From Pomphorhynchus laevis (taxonomy: Eukaryota > Acanthocephala > Palaeacanthocephala > Echinorhynchida > Pomphorhynchidae): DNA of 64,000 nt. Positions 9,769 through 20,439 of the stretch are shown here, piece by piece. Within the stretch, counting starts at the first letter, position 1. Every line of letters starts with the position of its first letter. The notes below the pieces were generated by a model. That model saw only the letters and a program-made list of their open reading frames with translations. It was not told the origin of the DNA and did no database searches. A program made the translations under genes and the position numbers. Where the stretch lies: the NCBI GenBank assembly GCA_012934845.2, contig WNNJ02003641.1, positions 1 through 64,000 on the forward strand, given 5' to 3'.

Positions 9769-12700
9769 TTATTTTTTCTTTTTATGCTTCTTAGATTTTT
9801 GTGATTCAGAAATAAGGTTGTGATCTTCTAATAGTTGTCGGCAACATCGGTTGTAATCTCGAAATCTATCGGGGCCCAAATTGATTCCTCCATACCATCG
9901 AGTGACAACGATCAATACATTGCAGACTTTAAGAATCTAAATAAATCAGATAACTGAGTCTACGTACGTTTTGAATCTAACAATTTGCGTTTTGTATCAT
10001 AACTCCTTAGTTAATTTAATTAGTCAACTTAGAAATGTATATTTACGGTGTAGAGAAGCGTTCAAAGTTAGAGTAGCTTCAAAGTTAGAGCATTCAACGT
10101 TATAAGTTCATCCTGATGACCTATTATTTGTATTCTTCTACATCGTTTGTTATTTATTATTCATAACATAACAATTGACTTTTATTTTAAATTTCAATTT
10201 TAAATTTTAACTTGATATAACAAAGTTTATATTACCGGAATAGCAAAGTCCACATGATAATAATGATTTGATTGTTGGATCAGATCAGATAACTGAGTTA
10301 ACGTATTTTATAAATTAAAAATAAATAATAAATTATTATTAAAGATTTTATACAATTTATTTTTATATCAAGTTCAAATGAAAAATTGAAATTTAAACTA
10401 AAAGTCAATTTTTGTGAATTGACTATCTTATCAGGTTTCAGCCCATATTGCTCGACCCAACATAGCAGAGGGGCTAAATATATAATAATGACGTATTTCT
10501 CTGATGAAATTTGATAAAATATAATATGCAATATAATTTGATAATATAAATCAGCTTAATAGTTTAAATACATTTTTAATAATATTTTGCTGATTTGTAT
10601 ATTTTAAATTTAATATTTTAATAATATTTTGTTGATGTATAATTCTGCATTATAAGAAAAAGAAAGAATTAATCAAACTTGCTTGAAAATTAGCAGAAAA
10701 CAATTTTGTATCAAGAATACATAGTTTCAGCTTTCTGGCAAAGGTTATATTACCGAGAAAACAAAGTCCACATATCAATAATAACTTGTCAGTAGAAGAA
10801 ATGAGATAAGATAACTGGGATAATTTACATAAACAATTCTTTATTTTTTAAATAAAAAATAATTATATAATATTTATACTTCATTATAAGACTGATAAAA
10901 TAACATTATTAGATTTAAGAATAAACCTAATTTAAATGTTAAATAAATATTTTATTACAATTTTCTTAGCGTGTTCATTGTTATTCGTTAAAACATTTTT
11001 ATTTTTTTTTAAATTAAACTCAATTATTATACAGGATTACCCGCAAATGGGTCCCATAAAGATATTATTGGTTTTCTTTAAGAATAGGTCGTCCTCTAGT
11101 TCTCACTATGATTTCTCTCATTATCCGTCTGCCTATTCTGCAAACTGACCATGATTTCGGCATGAATCCGCGCTTGACAGTCCCACTTTTAACATCAAGT
11201 CTCTCAACTTTGCTTACGCGCTTGTGAACTCTCGATCGCGGTAAACGTAAACATTGGGATGCAGATTTTGCCAGCGTCACGCTAATTTTTGTTCTCAACC
11301 ACGAAATGACACTTGGATAACTTTTCTTCTGTTTCATACTGATTCTAGATGCTATAGCCTGGATTACTCTCTGCGCCGATCCATTAAACCCACCTGAGGA
11401 AGCAAACACGATCGGGCAGAAGGAACCCTGTTCTACTTCCAGAATGCGCTCTTCATATTTAGCTCTTTTTCTAGATTCGTGGTAATCGAACGATTACCAC
11501 GAATATATAATATAATTAGATATATAATTCTAAATTATAAGAAAAGATAAAAACTCATAAAACTTGAGAAATTAAAAGAAAAATAATGTCGTATCGTGAT
11601 AAATATTGCCGATATTTGTCGAAAATAATAGTCAATTATTTTGTCACTTCATATACGAAGATTTTTTTAAAACCTTTTCAACATACGTTAAGAAGACGCA
11701 ACATGTTCGACCCTGCTCCAGCCTCTCCATCATCATGACAATCTTCAACATAGCATTTGGGCTGTTCGATCCTTTAAAAAAAACTTTTAGAGAAAATATA
11801 AGCACATGTTATCTTACCTGTATGCATAAACGTTGTGAGTAGCGGTGGCGATCTTTTTATTTGATAGTAATGTGTCCAGAACCTGTTGAATCTAAACGCC
11901 ATCAAATGGTAATGTTAATTTTGTATAATTCATTGTTCATTCATTGTTAATTACAAATGGATGCTACTAATTTCATCTAAAATATATTAAAAGTATATAT
12001 AGTGGTATTGTAATGTAATAAACGTAAAATAATATATTATCTGATTCGAATTAATTAATCACTTAGCATTGATTTCGCTTTTAAATTATTATATTAGGAT
12101 GACTTAAATATATAAAATTATATAACATTAAATACACGAGAGCGCATTGTAGACTTTAATTCAAATTGTCTAATCATTCTGGAAGATTGAAAATTTATTG
12201 ATGAAATTATTAATAATTAATATTAATTATTAATTATTAATATTAATTATTAAAAGGACTAGATCCTGAAATGCTTTTTACAAACTTCGTCGGGAAGCTC
12301 AATCCGAAATATAAAATATATAAAACCTAAAATATATAAAACTATATAACAAGTGGTTATTACGCATTGATTACGCCTAGCCCCAATAGGGCGTTCCGAC
12401 ATCAGTATATTCATCTCCACAGAGTGGTATCATCAATGTAGCCTTGTAGTTACAAAAAATAAAGTTTACATAAATTCTTTCAGATTAATAATTAATAAAT
12501 GATTATTAATGATAAAAAAAATTTCGTTATGGAATCTACGGGAAATATTCGTTAACAAAGTACTAATCAGATAAAACTTAAAGTATAAATGTATGACATA
12601 TAATTAGATAAAGTACAAGCTTTATGGGCAAGAATATATTCAGTAAAATTTGTGCTAGCTCACGTGACTATAAAATATATACTTAATATCATTTTCTCAT

Positions 12701-15700
12701 AAAATTATATCTTATAACGATATCTTAATCGTAATAAAGGTATTGTATAAAGGATTGTATTCATCTTAGGTCTATGATTGGTAATAAGAGAAGTTGTAGG
12801 AAATTGTATAGTTTAAAAGAGAAATTATATGTTATACGTACGTCGTCTTTACTGTCCACCTTCGCCAGGTGCGCCTGAAAAATGCTCTTTCGATCGTGCA
12901 TTAATTCACCATGATTAATTTCAATTTCCTTCACTTCATGTTGTAATAAATTTTGATCAGTTGTGTCTAGTAAGAGAAATGAGTTCGATCAATGAAACAA
13001 TATCTATCTTTAAAATTCAATAACTATTTGCTATAAAAATAAAGTGGAAAAATAATAATATAAATAAAATAATAATAATAAAAATATAATTGTAAAATAG
13101 TGTTAATTATTTGATACGATTACGATAACGACATCAATAAAGACGAGTTCACAATACGTATTTTGCTAGGAAAAGTTATTTAAAAAAACACAATGAATGT
13201 ATGGATGTATATGTAATATATGAATTGTATTGAATGTATTGAAAACTAAAAGGCCTGTAGCACCCAAGAAGCAATTAAGAAGTATATTGATTTAGTACTT
13301 CCACCTTTAAGCGTGTCTAACGTGGTTTGTTGGTTTGAATTTTGCAAGAATCCAAACCAACAAAAATACACAGACCAAAGAGACAAAACTATTTCTTGAA
13401 TTTAATATTGCTATAAACAAACCATTCAAATGTCATCCATAAAATAAATGAATAAAAAATATAATGGTAAGAAATCAGAGAAAAAATTCATTTGAAGGAA
13501 ATTGTCAAATTTCCTTTAGAAGATTGACGACTCTATTCAAACTTGAAGATAATGAAATTGTTCAACACGTATTTGAATTCAGATGGATTGTATAGATTAC
13601 GCGAAATATAAACCCTATAATATGATTGTGATGGGTGGCACTGCAATTTTTATGGGACAATTGTCAAAATGACTACTATTGATCATATAGGTGTACCGCT
13701 CCACGCTTCACTCCACGTAGCGCGTGGAGTGAAGGTGGTAGATCTTTATAGATCTTGTTCCAGCCTGCAACCGCCTTAAGCAGGGCAGCCCCCTGTCAGA
13801 TGCTGCTGGATGGCCCGTTGTAAGTTTAGTCTGAGTCAACTAAACTAGGTGGCGACACCGAAAAAGCAACGTTAAAAATTATGACTTAAAAGTTACATGT
13901 ACTCAACAATATTGGAAAAATACGTAAGTACTAATGATTTCAATTTTAGATCTTTTAAATGTAACAGAAAAAATTGTATAGTTTGTGATGTTATAAATAA
14001 TAATAATTGTATCGTAAGTAATACGACAAACAAATGTTTTTCATTAAATATTAATAATAATTGTAACTGCAATACCGCAGGTGTAGTGTATCTAATACAA
14101 TGCACATGTGGATTGCAATATATAGGAAAAACATATCAAATGTTAAAAACTAGGTTTAGGCAACACATATATAATATACAGCATAATAGTCAAACTATAT
14201 TTCATAAACATATGAGATTAATAGGACATGATATTAAAAACTGTAAATTATTTATTTTAGAACATATTATCGAAGAAAACATTTCAATATTAAATCAAAA
14301 ACTATTAGAAAAAGAAGATTTTTGGATTAAAACGCTTAATTCCATGTACCCATTAGGATTGAATGACGTGGTACAAGGAATTGGCAGAAGTAGTATAATA
14401 CATAATAAACAACTATATTATAATAATCCGGTTAAACGCAAACCAAGAAGTCATGGTGATAAAAGGAATAGGAAAAATAGAGTTAAAAATATTAAAAAAG
14501 ATATGTATATAAATGAACAATTAGAAATATTAAAACAACTTTTAAGTGATAATAAGCTAAAAGATCTTTATGTAAATATAAGAAGTTTTTCTAAAGATAT
14601 CATATGTTCAATAAATCAAAAATTAATTAACGACTATGATAGGCTAAGTTGTATAATAGACAGTTATTGTAATACAAAATACTATAATCGTACAATAAAT
14701 GTAAATAATAACAATAGAAAATATACATTAACCATAAACTTCATTAATAAATGTATAGATAACATAAATATAGCCGGACTTTTAAATAATTCTAAAAGTA
14801 AAGAAATAATAGGGTCAGATTTAAGTAAATATATTCCTAAAATAAGGTATAAACTCCTACCACCATTAGGACGAAAAATTTGTAATTATAATAAAGAATT
14901 AAAATCAATATGTAACGATAATATTAGAAACATAATGGAAACAGAATGCAATTGTAAAAGTCTTAGTTTTGATAAAATAAATGAACATATATGTACCCAT
15001 AATCTAGAATTAATTGAAAATTGTGAATTAAGAAAGCTGCTATCAAAAGGGTATAAATATAGATTAAATAATAACAACGACAAAAATAAAATTTACAATT
15101 CGTTATATAATAACTTAAATGATTACTTTAGTAAGCTGATTAATAGTGAAAGCTCGAATATATCTAAGATAAACATTTGGAAAGATTATATATTTGATAA
15201 AATTAAAAATAAAATGAAAATAACAAACAATTATAAAAGGAAAGATAAAATTAATAAAGATATGTATAAAGAACTTACTAAATTAAAGGATAACTATATA
15301 ATAACAACTATTGATAAAGCTAGTAATAACTTTGTCTTCATATGCAAAAAGCTTTATTATGATATACTAATGAAAGAGGTTAATTCTAATGATTTAAATG
15401 TAAATCCAACATATGAACGTAGTGAGTTGAGTTTAGAAACAATTATTACAAGTCACTGTTCTATAATGGATAAAAAGGGTATAAAGGTTGAATTAGATAA
15501 TAAAACTATACCTATATTATATTGGAATCCAAAATTACATAAAAATCCAATAAAACCTAGGTTCATATGTAGTGCGTTTAAATGTACATTAAAACCACTT
15601 TCTGTCTATATGAATAAAATACTTAAAGTAATTAAAGCACATTTTAAAAAATATTGCAAGGTAATCGAAATTAATACTGGTATAAAACACTATTTCAGTA

Positions 15701-16827
15701 TTAATTCTACAAAAGAATTTTTAGAACAGACAAAAGGAATAAATTTTCAAAATATAAATACATACGATTTTAGTACGCTTTATACAAATCTAGATTTAGT
15801 AGATATTAAAGAAGCGTTAGTAAAATTAATTAATCTTATATTCGGAAAAAGATATACATATATATGTTATAATAATTATAACGCCTATCTAACAAAAATT
15901 AAACCATCAAATAAATATAAATATATGGATAAAATTGAATTAATAGAATCCTTAAATATTTTGATAAATCAAAATTATTTAAAAGTAGGGACATCTATAT
16001 TTAGACAAGTAAAAGGTGTTCCAATGGGTGGTAATAGTAGCCCAATTATAGCTGACTTGTTTTTAAGCTTTATAGAATATGAATTTGTTCATAACTGTGT
16101 AAAAACTAAATCTAAACAATATAAATATATGAAATATATGTTTCGATACATTGATGATATATGTGTATTTAATTCTAATAATTTTTATTCAATTAGTGAG
16201 CACATTTATCCAGAAAGCCTTATTCTTAACAAAACCAATATTAATGATAAAGAAGGTGTATATCTAGATATGAACATTAAATTAACATCAATTAAAACTA
16301 TTATTAATTTATATCGTAAAGATGACATATTTAAATTTACAAGAAACATATTTTTGCATGAGCATTCATGCATACCATATAATATAAAATATAATACATT
16401 AAATAATGAAATTTTAAGAATTGCAACAATATGTAATGATATTGGCTTTCTTCAAAATCATTTAAATAATTTAATAGATACATATTTTAAACTAGGTTAC
16501 TATAAAAATAACATCAAGCAGAAAATAGTAAAATATATAAATCAACACAATAATATAAAGAATAAATTTAAACTCTTAAGTGGCAAATTTTAATGGATGG
16601 ATAATAAATAATATACTTTGTATTAGAATAAGATACTAGATAGTTTTATCAGAGGAAATACATCATTAGCATGTATTTGGCCCCGCTGCTATGTTGGGTA
16701 GAGGAGTTAGGGACCGAAACATGATAGCATAGCAGTTCCTCCTGATGACCTCTAATTCTTATTCTGATACAACGTCTGTTATTTATTAGTTAATTCATAA
16801 AAATGACGTTTATTTTAAATTTTATTT

Positions 16828-16858
<31 letters not shown>

Positions 16859-19800
16859 ACTTGATTTAAATTATAGAAAATCTAAAAACAATTATTAATT
16901 TTATTATTTAATTATTAAATTTTGATTTAGCATTATTATGTTTTGTTTATTTTATAATTATATTAAATACGTAGACTCAGTTAGCTGATTTAATCCTAAA
17001 TTTATATTCATTCTTCAGATTACGAATCTATGCGTATCATATGTATTTTGGCAATACGGTTTGATAGCAAAAGTTATTTCAAAAGAAAAAAAATGATAAA
17101 TGTATGAATTTATATGTAATATGTGTATTGTACTGAATGTATTGAAAACGAAAAGGCCTGCAGCATGCAAGAAGCAAATAAAAAGTATATTGATTTGGTA
17201 CTTCCACCTTATGGTAAAAAGTTCATGAGAAAAATAACTAGTGAATGTGTTTTAATGCACTACGTGCTAGGTGCTATCTAGCAATACGTGCTAGATAAGG
17301 AATAAACATTGGAATAAAGTTTAATGGCTAAGCTTGAGACAATATATGGGCCAATGGTTTTTAATTATTTGAAATGAATGAAGCTCAATCACTTTTGATT
17401 GAGCTTCATTCTCAGATTTTATAATATGTTAGTGAAGAAGATGGTATGGCAAAGACAATTATTAAATAAAAATATTGTTTTGATTTGTAGCAAATGGCAC
17501 ATATGTTCCTACATTCTATTTTTATATCTATATTCATATTGTATTTTTTAATATAAGTTTTGCTCAAATAATTAATTGTGACTTTAATACGACCTTCGAT
17601 TATAATTGATGTTTTTGGAATTACAGATTGTAAAGTTAATGAAAAATAATTAAAAAATAATCTAAATAATTTTTTAATCTATAAAATAATTAAGTAAAAT
17701 TGAATATGATTTTTAACGATTTTTATAAAGCCTGGTTTTATATTTGGAAAGCACGGTAATTAATCTTTAGAAACTTTTGATAAAACAAAGAAATAATATA
17801 TTTCATTAAAGCATATGTAACTCTACGGAAAGCCGTTTTAAGTGGTCAAATATTGAATAGTATTTATATAAATACTATCTATAAATTATACCGTATGCAA
17901 TTCAGCTTTAAAGTAACTAGAATACTGCTATTTGAATATTAAAGTAATTAGAATATTGGACAAAAACGACTTCAGTTGCTCTGAATTTTGGCAAACTAAT
18001 GAAGCGATAGATAAACGAAAATTAATTACAAAATTGCCAAACCTTCAACATTTTCCTTTTGACCTTTCACATTTTTATCATTTTGTTTCTCATCATCTTC
18101 TAAAATGGAATTTTTTATTCTTTTAAATTCTACAAAAAATATTAAGAACGAATTGTAAACAAATTGCATCATTTTTAAGTTTTATATTTAGAAGCCTTTA
18201 CTATTAATATATTTACAAATTTTAATATTTTTATATGTTGTTAAGTCACATGTTTAATTATTAGTTATTTGATTAAATATTAATTCTGAATTTAAAATAT
18301 AATTTTCATCTGATTATGACAAAAAATTACTTAGATTGATGTAATTTTAATATAGATTCATAAATATAAATTTGAATTATAAATATAAATTAAATATAAA
18401 TTTGATATTTAATGTAAATTTAAACCTCAAATATCCATTTATATTTTGGTTACATTTATGAAAAAATACGAAACTTTGTATTATAATTAGGTACACTAAA
18501 TAATCAAATTTAATAAGAGGAAATACGTCCTTAACACGTATTTGGCTTGCTGCTATGTTGGGTAGAGGAGTTAGGGGTCTAAACCTGATAGCATAGCAGT
18601 TCCTCCTGATGATCTCTAAATTGTATGACCTCTCATTGTATTCAAAATTTTAAAGTCTGATTTATGAATCTGGTAGCATAACAGTTCTTCCTGATAACCT
18701 CTTATCCTTATTCTGATACATCGTCTATTATTTATTAGTCAATTCATAAAAATTGACTTCTATTTTAAATTTTAACTTAATATAATTATCTTTATTTATG
18801 ATTTAATCTCGTGTTAAAACATGCTTAGAGACAGGCATGCTCTAGCAATCAAGGTATTACAAGCTTCACCAAAAAGCTCATCATCATGTCTAGCTCTAAG
18901 TATGTTTTAACATACTCGTGCGGTCTGCAGGTCATCCGCATCTAGCAGTGGAAGGTACCCGGCACTGATTAGTAAACATAATGACGAAACGGTACTGGTT
19001 ATCGTTGAGTCGTTTCTTTCGTGGCTGCCACAAAAGATATTTCCCATGAAATGCTCTCATTTATTTTAAAAAGTCTTTATTTATTTTTATGCATACGAAC
19101 ATAAAAATGAATATATCTTTAATATCGGTAAATTTGATAATATAATCGAAAAATGAATGCAGTAATTAGTGTGTTGCATGTAGGTAAAGAATGTAAATAA
19201 GGATGATTTTATTTATCATTTTAAAGAATGATTAGACATCCGTTATAGTTCATAAAGGATGTCTTATCATTTATAATTTATTTGTCTTATCATTTTTATT
19301 CTTTATTTAAAGAATAAAAATCGTAATAGTTAATAAAAAAAGTAACATTTAATTTAATTTACTTCAATTATCTATTTATTATTTATTAAAAAAATCCTTT
19401 ATTATACATTTAAAGAATAAAAATTGTATTTAATTAAATAAAATTTGTAATAGTCGGTAGAATAAGTCACTTTAATAAATCTTATATTTCTCTCAATAGT
19501 CAATACGAATTTTTAATCCCGCTGATAACTTAATACAAGGAACTGGTAAGGAAGTTATGGATAAAACCCGCAATTCAATTTATATAATTTAAAATATTAA
19601 AAGTTAATTTGAAGCTTTAAATTCAAAGGTTTCACTGTGTAAATGATTTCACTGTGTATGCAAAAGCAATGCAAGTGGAAGAGAAGTGAAATTATTTGCG
19701 ATAATTTACCAGTCTCTGAATTCACAAATTCTTTGCAGTATTCATAGATACCAGAAGCAATTGCGTAAACTTGGGCACATCTTTCGTAGTGACTAAAAAC

Positions 19801-20437
19801 AATAACTTTAGAATAAGTGATATGCAAAATTACTAAATCAAAAACCGTTTAATGTCCTTTATTTTAGCTTCAATTTGCTTAATTTGAGAGTTAGTTAACC
19901 AGTCTGATCTAAAACAGACAGTGATCATATATAATCACAAAACTTTGAGATTACCTTAATATGGTATGAATATTAGCTGTTATTGGATAGCCTTCGGGAA
20001 AAGAAAACTGATCAAACTAGTTAGCGAGTTAAAAAGAAAAGGAATACTTACTTCGATAACTAAGCTTTTACAATCATCAATCGAGAGTGATAGAGTGTAA
20101 GTCAGAGGGTAAAGTGAATTAAACTTCCATTCCTTGTCTGTGTAAATTGTGCTAATTGCCTCGATTTCATTTCCCTGGCAAAATATATATTCACCTTTAC
20201 AAGTGCTTAAATATATTAAATCTATTAAATATTAATCAAAATTATAACTTCACATTTATCCGGTTCAGATCAGCTAACGAAATAAGTAAAATTTTGCAAA
20301 ACAATAATTACAATATGATTTTATAATAAATTAACTTTATCGAAATGGTCTTGGTCAAATAATTCAAACTTTATTAAAAATATAATACTAAATAAATTAT
20401 CAAAAACTCATCTCACCTGCTCTTCAACCCACTCCAT
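9769..20437 (-). CDS. IMPACT: IMPACT-like protein (RWD + UPF0029 domains), eight exons
   Basis: Exons on the minus strand, in order: 20417-20437, 20052-20174, 19955-20007, 19710-19792, 12842-12966, 11818-11891, 11687-11771, 9769-9936. All have GT/AG borders and compatible phases, giving 243 aa. IMPACT/Yih1 proteins bind GCN1 and restrain the eIF2-alpha kinase GCN2. The N-terminus begins an RWD domain (GNEIEAISTIYTDKEW, then FPEGYP). The C-terminal domain shows HGELMHDRKSIFQAHLA, SNKKIATATHNVYAYRI, EDCHDDGEAGAG, NVLIVVTRWYGG and LGPDRFRDYN, all IMPACT signatures, then a lysine-rich end. The second half of the RWD domain is weakly conserved, so one exon there could be wrong. Intron 4 (12,967-19,709) carries the intact Naiad; one intron is only 46 bp. 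Usual family length is 250-320 aa. Confidence 0.88.
10080..10215 (+). mobile_element. Naiad 3'-tail fragment (plus)
   Basis: CTGATGACCT, CATCGTTTGTTATTTATTA, then TTGACTTTTATTTTAAAT and AACTTGATATAA follow the order of the tail at 16,594-17,005. It lies in the last intron of the IMPACT-like gene. Confidence 0.6.
10285..10530 (-). mobile_element. Naiad 3'-tail fragment (minus)
   Basis: It contains AGTCAATTTTTGTGAATTGA, TATCAGGTTTCAGCCC, ACCCAACATAGCAG and ACGTATTTCTCTGATGAAA, the reverse complement of the Naiad tail with a small internal deletion (the AATAAGGATTAGAGG part is gone). Confidence 0.7.
11065..11465 (-). pseudogene. C-terminal fragment of LINE C (restriction-like endonuclease region)
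   Basis: The minus frame reads KRAKYEERILEVEQGSF, CPIVFASSGGFNGSA, VISWLRTKISVTLAKSA and CLRLPRSR. This is the conserved C-terminal module found after the reverse transcriptase in some non-LTR elements; it fills the same slot as KYRQKMEENGYIFTPAVVET of the copy at 38 kb but is only distantly related. Only the 3' end is present, inside the last intron of the IMPACT-like gene. It is a separate subfamily. Confidence 0.6.
11475..11504. repeat. Perfect palindrome, 14-bp arms
   Basis: ATTCGTGGTAATCG and CGATTACCACGAAT are separated by AA. It lies at the upstream edge of the LINE C fragment; it could be an insertion junction or a foldback scar. Confidence 0.85.
13160..13316. repeat. Direct repeat left of the Naiad element
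   Basis: The stretch from AAAAGTTATTT through GAATGTATTGAAAAC, AAAGGCCTG.AGCA and AGTACTTCCACCTT is repeated at 17,057-17,217 at roughly 85% identity. In the right-hand copy one frame is open and reads KYIDLVLPPYGKKFM; in the left copy the same frame is interrupted. It lies just outside the Naiad, so it may be a local host duplication rather than an element terminus. Confidence 0.75.
13690..13877 (+). ncRNA. Structured leader upstream of the Naiad ORF
   Basis: A long hairpin (CTTCACTCCACG pairing with CGTGGAGTGAAG, ~13,703-13,733) is followed by CAGGG/CCCTG and then a three-way junction. Its closing stem is CGTTG (13816-13820) with CAACG (13867-13871). One inner hairpin is GTTTAGT (13824-13830) with ACTAAAC (13839-13845); the other is GGTG-GCGA-CACC (13848-13859), a 4-bp stem with a GNRA tetraloop. 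The region is GC-richer than its surroundings and ends 19 bp before the ATG. A role in translation, processing or template recognition is inference only. Confidence 0.55.
13897..16593 (+). CDS. Naiad-type Penelope-like element protein: GIY-YIG endonuclease + reverse transcriptase
   Basis: An 898-aa uninterrupted ORF; the frame is closed upstream by TGA at 13,882. Residues 22-58 hold a cysteine cluster (CNRKNCIVC, then C47, C56, C58), probably zinc-binding. The GIY-YIG nuclease follows at about 62-155: GVVYLIQC, YIGKT (75-79), RFRQH (86-90), LLEKEDFW and PLGLND. The reverse transcriptase occupies the C-terminal half: YWNPKLHKNPIKPRF, YDFSTLYTNLD (Asp624), KGVPMGGNSSPIIADLF (from 706) and YIDD (751-754, with Asp753/754 the expected metal ligands). 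An N-terminal rather than C-terminal GIY-YIG domain defines the Naiad/Chlamys group of Penelope-like elements. All catalytic motifs are present, so this copy may be active. It sits antisense inside an intron of the IMPACT-like gene. Confidence 0.93.
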   Translation: MYSTILEKYVSTNDFNFRSFKCNRKNCIVCDVINNNNCIVSNTTNKCFSLNINNNCNCNTAGVVYLIQCTCGLQYIGKTYQMLKTRFRQHIYNIQHNSQTIFHKHMRLIGHDIKNCKLFILEHIIEENISILNQKLLEKEDFWIKTLNSMYPLGLNDVVQGIGRSSIIHNKQLYYNNPVKRKPRSHGDKRNRKNRVKNIKKDMYINEQLEILKQLLSDNKLKDLYVNIRSFSKDIICSINQKLINDYDRLSCIIDSYCNTKYYNRTINVNNNNRKYTLTINFINKCIDNINIAGLLNNSKSKEIIGSDLSKYIPKIRYKLLPPLGRKICNYNKELKSICNDNIRNIMETECNCKSLSFDKINEHICTHNLELIENCELRKLLSKGYKYRLNNNNDKNKIYNSLYNNLNDYFSKLINSESSNISKINIWKDYIFDKIKNKMKITNNYKRKDKINKDMYKELTKLKDNYIITTIDKASNNFVFICKKLYYDILMKEVNSNDLNVNPTYERSELSLETIITSHCSIMDKKGIKVELDNKTIPILYWNPKLHKNPIKPRFICSAFKCTLKPLSVYMNKILKVIKAHFKKYCKVIEINTGIKHYFSINSTKEFLEQTKGINFQNINTYDFSTLYTNLDLVDIKEALVKLINLIFGKRYTYICYNNYNAYLTKIKPSNKYKYMDKIELIESLNILINQNYLKVGTSIFRQVKGVPMGGNSSPIIADLFLSFIEYEFVHNCVKTKSKQYKYMKYMFRYIDDICVFNSNNFYSISEHIYPESLILNKTNINDKEGVYLDMNIKLTSIKTIINLYRKDDIFKFTRNIFLHEHSCIPYNIKYNTLNNEILRIATICNDIGFLQNHLNNLIDTYFKLGYYKNNIKQKIVKYINQHNNIKNKFKLLSGKF
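16594..17005 (+). mobile_element. 3' untranslated tail of the intact Naiad
   Basis: It runs from the stop codon through TTATCAGAGGAAATACATCA, GCTGCTATGTTGGGTAGAGG, GGGACCGAAACATGATAGCA, CAGTTCCTCCTGATGACCTC, a T-rich stretch and ACGTAGACTCAGTTAGCTGA. The tail after copy 2 (29,935-30,300) matches to the same end, which sets the 3' border. Many free copies of it are scattered through the window. Paired words CTGCTATG/CATAGCAG and TTAGGGG/CCTCTAA interleave, so a pseudoknot-like fold is possible. Confidence 0.85.
17057..17217. repeat. Direct repeat right of the Naiad element
   Basis: Partner of 13,160-13,316 (see there). Confidence 0.75.
17376..17411. repeat. Perfect hairpin, 16-bp arms
   Basis: GAATGAAGCTCAATCA, loop CTTT, then TGATTGAGCTTCATTC. 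It lies in intron 4 of the IMPACT-like gene; no element border is recognised around it. Confidence 0.85.
18505..18790 (+). mobile_element. Naiad 3'-tail fragments (plus)
   Basis: AAGAGGAAATACGTCC, GCTGCTATGTTGGGTAGAGG, CCTGATAGCATAGCAGTTCC and CTCCTGATGAT are followed by a second partial repeat with GGTAGCATAACAGTTC, CTTATTCTGATACATCGTC and AAAATTGACTTCTATTTTAA. Confidence 0.75.
18813..18910. repeat. Imperfect inverted repeat around an 62-bp loop
   Basis: GTTAAAACATGCTTAGAG pairs with CTCTAAGTATGTTTTAAC (17 of 18 positions). GC-richer unique sequence with no ORF continues to about 19,060. Function unknown. Confidence 0.6.
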
Positions 20438-20439
20438 TT

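Noticed and set aside
10936-11148. 70-codon plus-strand ORF
   Set aside because: It begins in AT-rich intron sequence and ends in the antisense of the LINE C fragment.
17932-18126. 64-codon ORF in the IMPACT intron
   Set aside because: Low-complexity AT-rich frame with no motif or splice context.
18813-18910. Hammerhead or microRNA precursor
   Set aside because: The loop is long (62 bp) and the arms short; no CTGATGA/GAAA geometry and no conserved mature arm can be argued.
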